Shown: positions 8,080-16,798, counted from the first letter of the stretch. The stretch: 64,000 nt of DNA from Nonomuraea angiospora (GCF_014873145.1 NZ_JADBEK010000001.1:310001-374000), one strand, 5' to 3'. Notes: generated from the sequence alone by a model not told the origin. A program made the numbers and translations.

Positions 8080-8781
8080 TCACAGGCCGAGGTAGATGCG
8101 GCGGACCTGGGGGTCGTCGCGGAGTTCGGCCGAGGTGCCGGTGGCGGCGATCTCGCCGTTCTCCATCACCAGGCAGGTCGTGGTGACGTCGAAGGTGAGC
8201 TTGGCGTTCTGCTCGACGAGCAGGATGGCCAGGCCGTCGGCGTTGAGCCGCTTGAGCACGGCGGCGATCTCGGCGACGAGGATCGGAGACAGCCCCATCG
8301 AGGGCTCGTCCAGCAGCATCACCTTGGGGCGGGACATCAGCGCCCGCCCGACGGCCAGCATCTGCTGCTGACCCCCGGACAGGGCCCCCGCCAGGCGGTG
8401 GCGCATCTCGCGGAGCACCGGGAAGACCTCGTACACCTCGTCGATCGGCGTCCGCTTCCAGCTCTGCGTGTAGGCCCCGAGCAGGAGGTTCTTCTCGACG
8501 CTCAGCCCGGGGAAGACGTGCCGCCCCTCGGGCACGTAGCCGATGCCGTGCCGCACCAGGGTGTGCGCGGGCGCGCGCAGCAGGTCGTGCCCGCCGAAGC
8601 GGATCGCGCCGGCCTGCCGGGGCGCCAGGCCCATGACGGCCTTGAGGGTGGAGGTCTTGCCCGCGCCGTTGGCGCCGATGATGCCCAGCGACTGGCCGGG
8701 TTCGACGGTGAAGGAGACGTCGTGGGCGGCCCGTACGCCGCCGTAGTGGACGGAGAGGTTCTCGACGGTGAGCGTGCTCAA
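8080..8781 (-). CDS. livF: Branched-chain-amino-acid-type ABC transporter ATPase (LivF)
   Basis: The 233-residue ABC ATPase has Walker A GANGAGKT near residue 37, Q-loop region, signature LSGGQQQML, Walker B VMLLDEPS and the H-loop replaced by the usual LVEQNA of the Liv family. VENLSVHYGG at the N terminus is typical of LivF. I choose TTG at 8781, which overlaps the preceding TGA as TTGA; longer versions of the frame only translate the shadow of the upstream gene. It is the last gene of a minus-strand Liv operon. Family members import branched-chain amino acids, amides, urea or aromatic acids, and the operator evidence here favours an aromatic or hydroaromatic acid. Confidence 0.9.
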   Translation of the reverse strand: MSTLTVENLSVHYGGVRAAHDVSFTVEPGQSLGIIGANGAGKTSTLKAVMGLAPRQAGAIRFGGHDLLRAPAHTLVRHGIGYVPEGRHVFPGLSVEKNLLLGAYTQSWKRTPIDEVYEVFPVLREMRHRLAGALSGGQQQMLAVGRALMSRPKVMLLDEPSMGLSPILVAEIAAVLKRLNADGLAILLVEQNAKLTFDVTTTCLVMENGEIAATGTSAELRDDPQVRRIYLGL

Positions 8782-10556
8782 CGGGTGGCCTCCTCGGCAG
8801 TGGGCGCGGTCATCGAGTCGCCGAGGTAGGCGGCCACGACGTCGGGGTGCACGGCGACCTCGGCCGGCGGGCCGTCGGCGATGACGCGGCCGCCCGACAG
8901 CACGGTGACCTGCTCGCACAGCGACATGACCAGGCCCATGTTGTGCTCGATGATCACGACGGTCACGCCGGAGTCCCTGATGGAGCGGACGATCTCGCCG
9001 AGCCGGCGCACCTCTTCGCCGTTGAGCCCGGCGGCGGGCTCGTCCAGCAGGAGCAGGCCGGGCCGCATGGCCATGGCGCGGGCCAGCTCGATGCGCCGCT
9101 GGATCCCGTACGGCAGCGAGCGCGGCTCGGCGTCGGCGACCTCGGCCAGCCCGAACCGCTCGATGAGCTCCCCGGCCCGCTCCCGCAGCTCCCGCTCGTA
9201 GCCCAGCACCTTCCAGGGCAGGCCCGGGTAGCGCCAGATCCACGTGGTGGGAGTGCGGTCCAGGCCGACGAGCAGGTTCTCGCGCACGCTGAGGTCCTCG
9301 AACAGGCGCAGGTTCTGGAAGGTCCTGGCCACGCCGCGGTGCGACAGCCGGTACGGCGCCGCCCCGGTCACGTCGCGCCCGCGCAGCCGCACCGACCCCT
9401 GGGTGGGCGTGTAGAAGCCGCTGATGACGTTGAACAGCGTGGTCTTGCCCGAGCCGTTGGGCCCCACGACGCCGCGGATCTGCCCGGCGGGCACGGTGAG
9501 CGACACCCCGTCGAGCGCGACCAGGCCCTTGAACCGCTTGGTCACCTCCCGGACCTCCAGCACGTCGCCGTCCGAAGGGGCGGGCGCGGCGGCCTCGTAC
9601 GGCTGGAAGGGGCCGAGCTGGGCGCGCGAGCCGTCGCGGCGGCGCCGCAGGAACTGGCGCGGCAGCCCGGCCAGGCCCTGGGGCGCGAACACCACCACGA
9701 GCACGACCACGAGGCCGTAGCCGAGCTGGGCGTAGGCGGAGGCGTCCAGCAGCGCCTCCCTGACCAGGGAGAGCGCGACGGCGCCGACGACGCAGCCCAG
9801 GATGCTGCTCCGGCCGCCGATGATCACCATGGCGAGCAGGAGGAACATGTTGGCGATGTTGAACGACTCGGGCGCGACGAAGCGGATGAGCCCGGCGTAC
9901 AGGACGCCCGCGACGCCGCCGTACAGGCCGGACAGCACGAAGGCGGTCATGCGCAGCAGCGGGATCTCCGCGCCCAGCGCGCCCGCCGCGAGGTCGTCGT
10001 CGCGCATGGCGCGCAGCCGGCGGCCCAGCGGCGAGTGGGTGACCAGCAGGGCGAAGGCCAGGGCGAGCGCGAAGACGACCAGCTCGACGTAGTAGAAGAG
10101 GTAGCCGCTGGACAGGTCGAGGCCGAACATCGGCGGCACCGGCAGGTCGCTGATGCCCTCGGCGCGGCCCGCGACGGTGGCGTTGGTGACCCAGTTGGTG
10201 AAGGCCAGGGCCAGGCCGAGCGTCACGATGCCCAGGTAGTGCGACTGCATGCGCAGCGCGGGCACCCCCACGAGCGCGCCGAAGACCGCGGCGGCCAGCA
10301 CCGCCAGGACCGCGGCGCTCCAGAAGCCGAAGCCGGCCTGCGTGGTGAGGATGGCCACGGTGTAGGCGCCGACGCCGAAGAAGGCGACCTGGGCCAGGTT
10401 GATCTGCCCGGCCACGCCCATGGTCAGGCCGAGGCCGACGGCCAGGATCGCGAAGATGATCGCCACGTCGGCGACGTGCATCGAGTAGCCGCCCAGGCCG
10501 TAGGGGAGCAGCCAGGCGGCCACGGCGACGGGGACGAGCCAGGCCAGACGTCTCAT
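8778..10556 (-). CDS. livM/livG: LivM-LivG fusion: ABC permease joined to ATPase
   Basis: This 592-residue fusion starts with a LivM-type permease of about 300 residues: repeated hydrophobic helices, GLGLTMGVAGQINLAQVAFFGVGAYT, and the EAA-like loop GRRLRAMRDDDLAAGALG. After a basic linker (LRRRRDGSRAQ, then an Ala/Pro-rich stretch) follows a LivG ATPase of about 250 residues. It has Walker A GPNGSGKTT, signature YGIQRRIELARA, Walker B LLLLDEPAAGL, and VVIIEHNMGLVMSLC. LivM and LivG are usually separate genes; M-G fusions occur in some actinobacteria and proteobacteria. The fusion fixes the stoichiometry of one permease and one ATPase. ATG 10556 overlaps the LivH stop by 4 bp. Confidence 0.92.
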   Translation of the reverse strand: MRRLAWLVPVAVAAWLLPYGLGGYSMHVADVAIIFAILAVGLGLTMGVAGQINLAQVAFFGVGAYTVAILTTQAGFGFWSAAVLAVLAAAVFGALVGVPALRMQSHYLGIVTLGLALAFTNWVTNATVAGRAEGISDLPVPPMFGLDLSSGYLFYYVELVVFALALAFALLVTHSPLGRRLRAMRDDDLAAGALGAEIPLLRMTAFVLSGLYGGVAGVLYAGLIRFVAPESFNIANMFLLLAMVIIGGRSSILGCVVGAVALSLVREALLDASAYAQLGYGLVVVLVVVFAPQGLAGLPRQFLRRRRDGSRAQLGPFQPYEAAAPAPSDGDVLEVREVTKRFKGLVALDGVSLTVPAGQIRGVVGPNGSGKTTLFNVISGFYTPTQGSVRLRGRDVTGAAPYRLSHRGVARTFQNLRLFEDLSVRENLLVGLDRTPTTWIWRYPGLPWKVLGYERELRERAGELIERFGLAEVADAEPRSLPYGIQRRIELARAMAMRPGLLLLDEPAAGLNGEEVRRLGEIVRSIRDSGVTVVIIEHNMGLVMSLCEQVTVLSGGRVIADGPPAEVAVHPDVVAAYLGDSMTAPTAEEATR

Positions 10557-11422
10557 GCGCGGTTCACCGTGGCCTCTCCGAAGATGCCGGTCGGGCGGAT
10601 CATGACCACGGCGGCGAACACCAGGAACGTCACCAGCTCCGAGTACTCCTGGAAGTTGCCCGCGGCGAACGAGTCGAGCAGGCCGAAGGCCAGCCCGCCG
10701 ACGATCGCGCCGGGCATGCTGCCGAAGCCGCCCAGCATGGCGGCCGCGAAGCCCTTGATGCCCAGGGTGCCGCCCATGGTCGGGTTGACGTACAGCATGG
10801 GCCCGACCAGGCTGCCCGCCAGCGCCGCCAGGCCCGCGCCGATGGCGAAGGCCATGGCGTTGCTGCGCCCGACGTGGATGCCGACCGCGGTGGCGGCCTG
10901 GTGGTCCATGGCGACCGCCTGCATGGCCGCGCCGCGCTTGGTGCGCTGCAGGAACAGCGCCAGCAGTCCGGTCGCCGCCGCGGCGACCGCGATCACGAGC
11001 ACGTTGTACGTGGGGATGCGGACGCCGGCCAGGTCGATCGGCTCGGTGGCGACGGGGGAGGGCACGGCGTGGCCGGTGGCCCCCCAGACGAGGACCGCCC
11101 CCGCCTCCAGGACGGCGCCGAAGCCGATCGTGCCGATCAGCATCAGCGTGAAGTCCTTGTTCTCCAGGGGGCGCAGGAAGCGCTCGATCACCAGGCCGAT
11201 GAGGCCGGTGACCGCGATGGCCACGACGATCGCGACGGCGAAGGGGAGCTTGCTGGCCAGGTAGAAGGTGGAGGCGGCGTACGCGCCGATCATGACGACG
11301 CTGCCGTGCGCGAAGTTGACCAGCCCCATGGTGCGGTAGACGATCGAGAACCCCATCGCCACCAGCGCGTACACCGCTCCGAACGTGACCCCGCCGATCA
11401 GGGTCTGGAGGAATACCTGCAC
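10553..11422 (-). CDS. livH: Branched-chain-amino-acid-type ABC permease (LivH)
   Basis: The 289-residue integral membrane protein has the LivH opening (LIGGVTFGAVYALVAMGFSIVYRTMGLVNFAHGSVVMIGAY) and the conserved RTKRGAAMQAVAMDHQAATAVGI cytoplasmic loop that contacts the ATPase. The C-terminal segment GGFGSMPGAIVGGLAFGLLDS is also typical. Eight or so helices are evident. It forms the translocation path with the LivM part of the next gene. It lies directly downstream of the binding-protein gene and upstream of the fusion, in the canonical J-H-M-G-F order. Confidence 0.92.
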   Translation of the reverse strand: MQVFLQTLIGGVTFGAVYALVAMGFSIVYRTMGLVNFAHGSVVMIGAYAASTFYLASKLPFAVAIVVAIAVTGLIGLVIERFLRPLENKDFTLMLIGTIGFGAVLEAGAVLVWGATGHAVPSPVATEPIDLAGVRIPTYNVLVIAVAAAATGLLALFLQRTKRGAAMQAVAMDHQAATAVGIHVGRSNAMAFAIGAGLAALAGSLVGPMLYVNPTMGGTLGIKGFAAAMLGGFGSMPGAIVGGLAFGLLDSFAAGNFQEYSELVTFLVFAAVVMIRPTGIFGEATVNRA

Positions 11423-11423
11423 G

Positions 11424-12557
11424 TCAGCTCGCGGCCTCGGGCACGACCTTGCCGTCCTTGACCAGGCCGATCTTGGTGGTGTGGATGCCGACGCCGTTGG
11501 CGTCGTAGTCGTAGTCGCCCAGCAGCCCGGCGCGCTTGACGCCGCGGATGGCGTCGGCCAGCTTCTGCCCGCCCTCGCCGTTGGTCTGCTTGAGCGCCTC
11601 GATGAGGATCGACGCGCCGTCGTACGCCTTGGCGACGTGCATCCGGGCCTCCTCGTTGTAGGCGGCCTTGTACTTGGCGGCGAACGCCTTGATGGCCTCG
11701 CTGGCGTCGTTGCTCAGGTAGGGGGAGCTGACGATGGAGCCCTCGGCGTTCTTCAGCCCGGCCGTGGTGGCGTACACGTCGGTGCCCATCGGGGCGCCGC
11801 CGGCGAAGACGGCCTTGAGCCCCAGCTCGCGGGCCTGCTTGGCGATCAGCCCCGACTGGACCTCCTCGGCGCCGATGAACAGCACCTCCGGGTCCTTCTC
11901 GCGGATCTTGGCGAGGTTGGCGTTGAAGTCCTTCTGGTCGGGGGTGACGACCTCGTCGGCCGGCGGGGTGAGGTTCCTGGTCTTGAGGGCGGCGAGGAAG
12001 GCGTCGTGCTCGCCGCTGCCGTAGGCGCCGTTGTTGCTGATCAGCGCGATCTTCTTATGCCCTTTCTCGTCGACCAGGTACTTGGCGAGCGTCTCGTCGA
12101 AGGTGACGCTGGTCGGCGCGTTGAGGAAGAGGAACGGGCTCTTCAGCTCGGCGAGCTTGGGCGACTGGCCCGAGGTGATGTTCGGGATCTTGGCGTCCTT
12201 GAGGATGGGCGCCATGGCCAGGGTGACCGCGCTCTCGGCGGTGCCGAGCATGGCGACGTAGCCCTCGCCGGCGATCTTCCTGGCCAGGTTGGTGCCCACG
12301 GTCGGGTCGCCCTGGCTGTCGAACAGGTCGAGCTGGATCTGCCGCCCGTTGACGCCGCCGGCCTTGTTGGCCTCGTCGACGGCCAGCTTCACGCCCTTGT
12401 GCTCCCACTGGCCGAGCGAGCTGAGCTGCCCGCTCTGGGCGTTGACGTTCGCGATCTTGATGGGGCCGGTGGCGCCGGCGCCTGACTGGTTCGACTGTCC
12501 GGGCGGGGCGCAGGCGGCGAGCAGGATGAACGCGGCCGCGAGGATCGGAGATCTCAC
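11424..12557 (-). CDS. livJ: ABC transporter substrate-binding lipoprotein (LivJ/LivK type)
   Basis: The 377-residue exported protein has a lipobox LLAAC with Cys at about residue 16, then a Ser/Gly-rich linker and the periplasmic-binding fold of the Leu/Ile/Val type (IKIANVNAQSGQLSSLGQWEHKGVKLAVDE, AMLGTAESAVTLAMAPILKDAKIPNI, ALISNNGAYGSGEHDAF in outline). The start is GTG 12557 behind AGAGGTGA. It captures the ligand outside the membrane for the LivHMG/F system. Ligand identity cannot be deduced. A promoter and an operator resembling those of the dehydroshikimate genes lie just upstream. Confidence 0.9.
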   Translation of the reverse strand: MRSPILAAAFILLAACAPPGQSNQSGAGATGPIKIANVNAQSGQLSSLGQWEHKGVKLAVDEANKAGGVNGRQIQLDLFDSQGDPTVGTNLARKIAGEGYVAMLGTAESAVTLAMAPILKDAKIPNITSGQSPKLAELKSPFLFLNAPTSVTFDETLAKYLVDEKGHKKIALISNNGAYGSGEHDAFLAALKTRNLTPPADEVVTPDQKDFNANLAKIREKDPEVLFIGAEEVQSGLIAKQARELGLKAVFAGGAPMGTDVYATTAGLKNAEGSIVSSPYLSNDASEAIKAFAAKYKAAYNEEARMHVAKAYDGASILIEALKQTNGEGGQKLADAIRGVKRAGLLGDYDYDANGVGIHTTKIGLVKDGKVVPEAAS

Positions 12558-12586
12558 GATTCACCTCTGGGGGTAGGTGAGAGAGT

Positions 12587-12637
12587 TAATTCACGGACTA
12601 GTACGTTCGTTATAGCGCCGCACGGATGCGGAGGAAA
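12587..12637 (-). promoter_or_regulatory. Liv operon promoter with TetR-type operator
   Basis: On the minus strand TTTCCT, 17 bp, TATAAC form a plausible promoter. Immediately downstream lie half-sites TAACGAAC (12612-12605) and GTGAATTA (12594-12587), separated by 10 bp. These are the half-sites of the 2546 and 5903 operators, with an extra 4 bp (GGAC on the plus strand) in the spacer. The neighbouring CCGCA-CGGA-TGCGG hairpin (12618-12631) may end transcripts of the TPP gene. Confidence 0.45.
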
Positions 12638-12656
12638 TATCGAACGCGCAACGGTT

Positions 12657-14375
12657 TCAGCCGGAGAACATCCCCTGATAGATGTCCTTGATGTTCCAGT
12701 GGCCGGGTGTCGGCACCGGTTCGTTCACCATCGGGACGTCGATGACCGCGGGGCGCCGGTTCGCGACGGCCGCGCGCAGGGCCGCGCCGAACCCGGCGGG
12801 CGTGGTGACGGTGTGGCCGTCGGCGCCGCACGCGACGGCGAGCGCGGCGAAGTCCGGGCTGTAGGGCCGCCCGGCCGGGTCGGTGAAGTCGCAGCCGTGG
12901 CTGCGGCCGAAGTGGGCCGCCTGCAGGTCCGAGATGGTGCCGTGCGACCTGTTGTTCATCACCACGAAGATCACGGGGGCGCCCTGCTCGACCGCGAGCG
13001 GCACGGCGGGCAACTGCGCGCTCATGCCGCCGTCGCCGATGAGCGCGACCACCGTCCGCTCCGGCCGGGCCAGCTGCACGCCCACGGCCGCCGCCGGGCC
13101 GAACCCCATGGTGGAAGCCCCGCCGGGGGTGATGAACCGCCCCTGCGGCGGCAGCTCGTAGCACTGGGCGACGCCGTTCTTGTTCCAGCCCACGTCGGTG
13201 ACCAGCACCGCGTCGGCGGGGATCGCCTCCCGCAGGTCCGCCAGAATGCGCTCGGGCCGCAGCGGGAAGTCCTCGCTCCGGCCGCGCTCCCTGCTCGCCG
13301 CGAACAGCCCCCTCCTGGCCTGGCGGATCTTCTCCCGCAGCTCCGGCCGGTCGGCTCCGGGGTGGGCCTTGGCGGCGTCGGCCAGCGCCTTGACCGCGAG
13401 CCCCACGTCGGCGACCGCGCCGATCGCCACCGGGTAGTTGCGGCCGAGCTCGGCCGGGTCGATGTCGATCTGGATGAGCGTGCTCGCGCCGGAGAAATCC
13501 CAGGTGAAGCGGGGATCCCAGGAGCTGGCGTCGGTCTCGGCGAAGCGGGTGGCCAGGGCGAGCACGACGTCGGCCTCCCGGGCGTAGGCGTTCGTCAGCT
13601 CCAGCCCCCAGAAGCCGGTCATGCCCAGCACGAGCGGGTGGGCGTCGGGCACGGTGCCCTTGGCCATGAGCGAGTGCGCGATGGGGAGGTCCAGGTGCTC
13701 GGCCAGCGCGATCAGCGCGTCGGCTTCCTCGCGCAGGCCGCCCCCGATGTAGACGAGCGGTCGCTCGGCCGCCGCCAGCGTCGCGGCGATCAGCTCGGCG
13801 CTCGCCTCGGGCAGGCCGGGCGGCGCCGCGTGGCTGATCGGCGGGTACGGCGCCGCGGGCCGGGAGAAGACGTCCATCGGCACGTTGACGAGCGTGGCGC
13901 CCGGACGTCCCGACCGCGCCGTCCAGAAGGCCCGCTCCACGGCCCGGCCCAGGTCCTGGGCGCGGTGCACGTTCCAGGCCCGCTTGACGAACGGGCGGAA
14001 GACCGACGCCTGGTCGCCGTCGGCGTGCAGGTTGATCTCCTGGTGCGGGTGGCGGCCCCGGTAGTAGGAGGGGATGTCGCCGGAGACCACGACCAGGGGC
14101 ACCGAGTCGAGCGCGGCGGTCATGACGCCGGTGGCGGCGTTGGTCAGGCCGGGGCCGACGTGGACGAGCAGCACGCCCGGTTTGCCGCCGGCGCGGGCGT
14201 AGCCGTCGGCGGCGTGCGCGGCGGCCTGCTCGTGGCGGGCGATGACGAAGCGGATGGAGCTGTCGGCCAGCGCGTCGAGCACCGCGATGTTGGTGTGTCC
14301 GCAGGTGCCGAAGACGTACTCGACACCGAGCTCCTCCAGTTGCGCGACGAGCGCGTGGGCCGCCGTGTCGGTCAT
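12657..14375 (-). CDS. Thiamine-pyrophosphate-dependent enzyme (acetolactate synthase/benzoylformate decarboxylase family)
   Basis: The 572-residue protein has the three-domain TPP enzyme layout. The N-terminal domain has VEYVFGTCGHTN and the activating Glu in RHEQAAAHAADGYARAGG (about residue 44). A central Rossmann-like domain (PLVYIGGGLREEADAL) follows. The C-terminal TPP domain has GDGGMSAQLPA about 27 residues before MNNRSHG, the GDG...NN cofactor motif. It lacks features that would separate acetolactate synthase from 2-ketoacid decarboxylases, so the reaction is open. A 4-bp ATGA overlap with the upstream aldehyde dehydrogenase suggests the two act in sequence, perhaps decarboxylation and oxidation of an aldehyde. 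It belongs to the IclR-controlled operon. Confidence 0.8.
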   Translation of the reverse strand: MTDTAAHALVAQLEELGVEYVFGTCGHTNIAVLDALADSSIRFVIARHEQAAAHAADGYARAGGKPGVLLVHVGPGLTNAATGVMTAALDSVPLVVVSGDIPSYYRGRHPHQEINLHADGDQASVFRPFVKRAWNVHRAQDLGRAVERAFWTARSGRPGATLVNVPMDVFSRPAAPYPPISHAAPPGLPEASAELIAATLAAAERPLVYIGGGLREEADALIALAEHLDLPIAHSLMAKGTVPDAHPLVLGMTGFWGLELTNAYAREADVVLALATRFAETDASSWDPRFTWDFSGASTLIQIDIDPAELGRNYPVAIGAVADVGLAVKALADAAKAHPGADRPELREKIRQARRGLFAASRERGRSEDFPLRPERILADLREAIPADAVLVTDVGWNKNGVAQCYELPPQGRFITPGGASTMGFGPAAAVGVQLARPERTVVALIGDGGMSAQLPAVPLAVEQGAPVIFVVMNNRSHGTISDLQAAHFGRSHGCDFTDPAGRPYSPDFAALAVACGADGHTVTTPAGFGAALRAAVANRRPAVIDVPMVNEPVPTPGHWNIKDIYQGMFSG

Positions 14376-15820
14376 TGGTCTCCCCAGATGGTCAGCCCCT
14401 TGAGCATGAGGGTCTTGGTCACGGTGAAGTCCTCGATCATCCAGCGGGGCGACTCGCGGCCGATGCCGGAGTCCTTCACGCCGCCGAACGGGACGTGGTC
14501 GAGGCGGAAGTTGGAGGAGCCGTTGACGATCAGGCCGCCGACCTCCAGCTCCCGCCAGGCGGTGAGGATGCGGCGCACGTCGTGGGTGAAGATCCCGGCC
14601 TGCAGCCCGTACGAGCTGCGGTTGCACTCCTCGATCACCTCGTCGAAGCCGTCGTAGGGGAGCACGGCCACCAGCGCGCCGAACACCTCCTCCCTGACGA
14701 CCCGCGCGTCACGGGGCGGCGCGACCACGACGGTGGGCGCCATCACCGCCCCGTCGCGGCTGCCGCCCGCGGTGATCCGGGCACCCGCCCCGGCGGCCTC
14801 GGCGCTCCAGCGGACCACGCGCTCGGCCGCGGCGTCGTCCACCATCGAGCCCACGTCGGTCGCCGGGTCGAGGGGGTCGCCCACGGCCAGCGCCTTCACC
14901 TCGCCGGTCAGGGCGTCGGCGAAGTCGTCGAAGCGGGAGCGCTGGACGTAGACGCGCTGCACCGAGATGCAGCTCTGGCCGGAGTTGCTGTAGCCGGTGC
15001 GGGCGCAGATCCGGGCCGCCTCGGCGACGTCGGCGTCCTCGCACACGATGGTCGCGGCGTTGCCGCCGAGTTCGAGCAGCACCCGCTTCGGCCCGGCGGC
15101 GTGGGCGACGGCATGCCCGGCCGCGACGCCGCCGGTGAAGCTCACCACGGCGATCTCCGGCGCCGCGCACAGCCGCGCGCCCACCTCGCCGCCGCCGTGC
15201 AGGACCTGTACGGCCTCGACCGGCATGCCGGCGTCGAGCAGCAGCTCGACCAGCGCCGTGGAGACGGCCGGGGCCTGCGGCGGCGGCTTGACGATGGTCG
15301 TGTTGCCGGCGGCGAAGGAGGCGGCGAGCTTGTGGGCCAGGAGGTTGGTGGGCGCGTTGAACGGCGTGATCGCCAGCACCGGCCCCGCCGGGGCGCGCTG
15401 GGTGAGCGCGGTGTTGCCGACCCCGCGCGCCCAGCCGGCCACCGGCAGCACCTCGCCGCCGATCCGCCTGGCCTCGGCCGCCGCGACGGACAGCGTGTCG
15501 GCCACCCGCAGCACCTCGCCGCGCCCGTCCTTGAGTGGTTTGCCCAGTTCGAGCGCGAGGAGGCGGGCGAACTCCTCGCCGCGCTCGCTGATCGCGGCGG
15601 CGGCGCGCTCCAGGATGTCCGCGCGGGTGGCCGGGGCCAGCCGCGCGATCGCCCTGGCCGAGCGCCGGGCGTAATCAAGAGCTGCGGTGACGTCGTCGGC
15701 CTGCGCCGTTCTGGCCCGGCTGACGACCTGGCGGACGTAGGGGCCGACGCGCTCGGCCCGCGGTCCTTCGGTGAGCCACTGGCCGGCGACCAGGCAGCCG
15801 GTGTCGTGGATTGCGTTCAT
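14372..15820 (-). CDS. NAD(P)-dependent aldehyde dehydrogenase
   Basis: The 482-residue ALDH has the oxyanion/cofactor region PVLAITPFNAPTNLLAHK, the glycine motif FTGGVAAG, the general base in LELGGNAATIV (Glu near 249), the catalytic Cys in SNSGQSCISVQRV (near 284), and the EVFGALVAV and PFGGVKDSGIGRE segments. It oxidises an aldehyde to an acid in the cytoplasm. Its closest look is to lactaldehyde/phosphonoacetaldehyde-type ALDHs, but substrate is not assigned. It is the first gene of the minus-strand operon, with two phased IclR-type sites 13-50 bp upstream of the ATG. It is divergent from the IclR regulator. Confidence 0.9.
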   Translation of the reverse strand: MNAIHDTGCLVAGQWLTEGPRAERVGPYVRQVVSRARTAQADDVTAALDYARRSARAIARLAPATRADILERAAAAISERGEEFARLLALELGKPLKDGRGEVLRVADTLSVAAAEARRIGGEVLPVAGWARGVGNTALTQRAPAGPVLAITPFNAPTNLLAHKLAASFAAGNTTIVKPPPQAPAVSTALVELLLDAGMPVEAVQVLHGGGEVGARLCAAPEIAVVSFTGGVAAGHAVAHAAGPKRVLLELGGNAATIVCEDADVAEAARICARTGYSNSGQSCISVQRVYVQRSRFDDFADALTGEVKALAVGDPLDPATDVGSMVDDAAAERVVRWSAEAAGAGARITAGGSRDGAVMAPTVVVAPPRDARVVREEVFGALVAVLPYDGFDEVIEECNRSSYGLQAGIFTHDVRRILTAWRELEVGGLIVNGSSNFRLDHVPFGGVKDSGIGRESPRWMIEDFTVTKTLMLKGLTIWGDQ

Positions 15821-15832
15821 GGCGGCTCCATG

Positions 15833-15870
15833 GATCCGCTAAGCGGTTCGCCTGAACCGCACTGTGGATG
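15833..15870 (-). promoter_or_regulatory. Tandem IclR-type operator before the ALDH-TPP operon
   Basis: Two 17-bp near-palindromes whose starts are 21 bp apart: GATCCGCTAAGCGGTTC (15833-15849) and GAACCGCACTGTGGATG (15854-15870). Both fit the pattern GRNCC-N7-GGNNN found at three other promoters in the locus. The region also holds the inverted repeat GCGGTTC-GCCT-GAACCGC (15843-15860). Confidence 0.65.
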
Positions 15871-15911
15871 GCCTCACGGTATGAGGACGGTACGGGTTCT
15901 GGCAAGACCCT

Positions 15912-15949
15912 GATCCACATAGCGGATCAGATGGACCATCAAGCGGACC
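15912..15949 (+). promoter_or_regulatory. Tandem IclR-type operator before the iclR gene
   Basis: GATCCACATAGCGGATC (15912-15928) and GGACCATCAAGCGGACC (15933-15949), again two 17-bp elements with a 21-bp period. They lie 70-107 bp upstream of the regulator's GTG, in a position suited to autoregulation. Confidence 0.65.
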
Positions 15950-16018
15950 GAGTGGTAGCCTGTGGACCGCATGAGAAGGTGGGCAGCAGGTTCACCTTCT
16001 ACCCACAAGTGAGGACCC

Positions 16019-16792
16019 GTGCCTTCCAACCTTCCCGCAGAGTCCGGTGAGAGCGGCGGCGTGCGCAGCGTCCAGCGGGCGTTCGACATCCTGTCGCTGC
16101 TCACCGAGGAGCGGCGCACGCTGACCATCCGCGAGGTCGTCGAGGAGACCGGGCTGGCCAAGACGACGGCGCTGCGGTTGCTGCAGACCCTGGAGCACAT
16201 GGGGCTGCTGTGGAGCACGCCGAAGGGCTACGCGGCCGGTCCCGCCCTGTGGCGGTGGGCGCACCTGGCCCGCTCGGCGTGGGAGCTGCCGCCGGAGACC
16301 GTCCAGCTCATGCGCGAGCTCGGCGCGCGGCAGCGGGAGACCGTCAACCTGTACGTGCTGCGCGACGTCCACCGCGTCTGCATCGCCCAGCAGGAGAGCC
16401 CGCAGCCGCTGCGCCACGTCGTACGGGTCGGCGACGAGCTGCCGCTGTGGGCGGGGGCCTCCTCGAAGATCCTGCTCAAGGACGCCCCCGAGCGGCTGCT
16501 GGCCCGGGTCGCCCGCTCCTCCCCGTACGGCGAGTCCCACACGGCCACCCTGCGGGAGTGGATCGACCAGGCGGCGCGCGACGGCTACGCGGCCAGCCAC
16601 GGCGAGCGCGAGCCCGGCCTGTCGGCGGTCGCCGTGCCCGTGACGAGCGGCTCGGGGGCGACCGTGGCGGCGCTGACGCTCAGCGGCCCGACGGTGCGCT
16701 TCGGCGACGACCGCGTGGCGGAGTTCGCCGCGGACCTGCGGGAGGTGGCCAAGCGCATGTCCGAACGCGGCTTCGACCACCCCCTCGCCTGA
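16019..16792 (+). CDS. IclR family transcriptional regulator
   Basis: This 257-residue protein has the IclR winged HTH (SVQRAFDILSLL, LTIREVVEETGLAKTTALRLLQTLEHMGLL) in residues 18-80 and the GAF-like effector domain beyond residue 95 (RQRETVNLYVLRD, LPLWAGASSKILL, YAASHGEREPGLSAVAVPV). Start is GTG 16019 behind GTGAGGA. IclR proteins bind short palindromes as dimers or tetramers and respond to small carbon compounds. The four tandem operators at the ALDH, iclR, PQQ-enzyme and ThuA promoters define its likely regulon. Whether it activates or represses cannot be told from sequence. Confidence 0.88.
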   Translation: MPSNLPAESGESGGVRSVQRAFDILSLLTEERRTLTIREVVEETGLAKTTALRLLQTLEHMGLLWSTPKGYAAGPALWRWAHLARSAWELPPETVQLMRELGARQRETVNLYVLRDVHRVCIAQQESPQPLRHVVRVGDELPLWAGASSKILLKDAPERLLARVARSSPYGESHTATLREWIDQAARDGYAASHGEREPGLSAVAVPVTSGSGATVAALTLSGPTVRFGDDRVAEFAADLREVAKRMSERGFDHPLA

Positions 16793-16798
16793 GCGCCG

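Noticed and set aside
14375..15913. Plus-strand frame across the ALDH gene
   Set aside because: Shadow of the ALDH coding frame; no start signal or motif.
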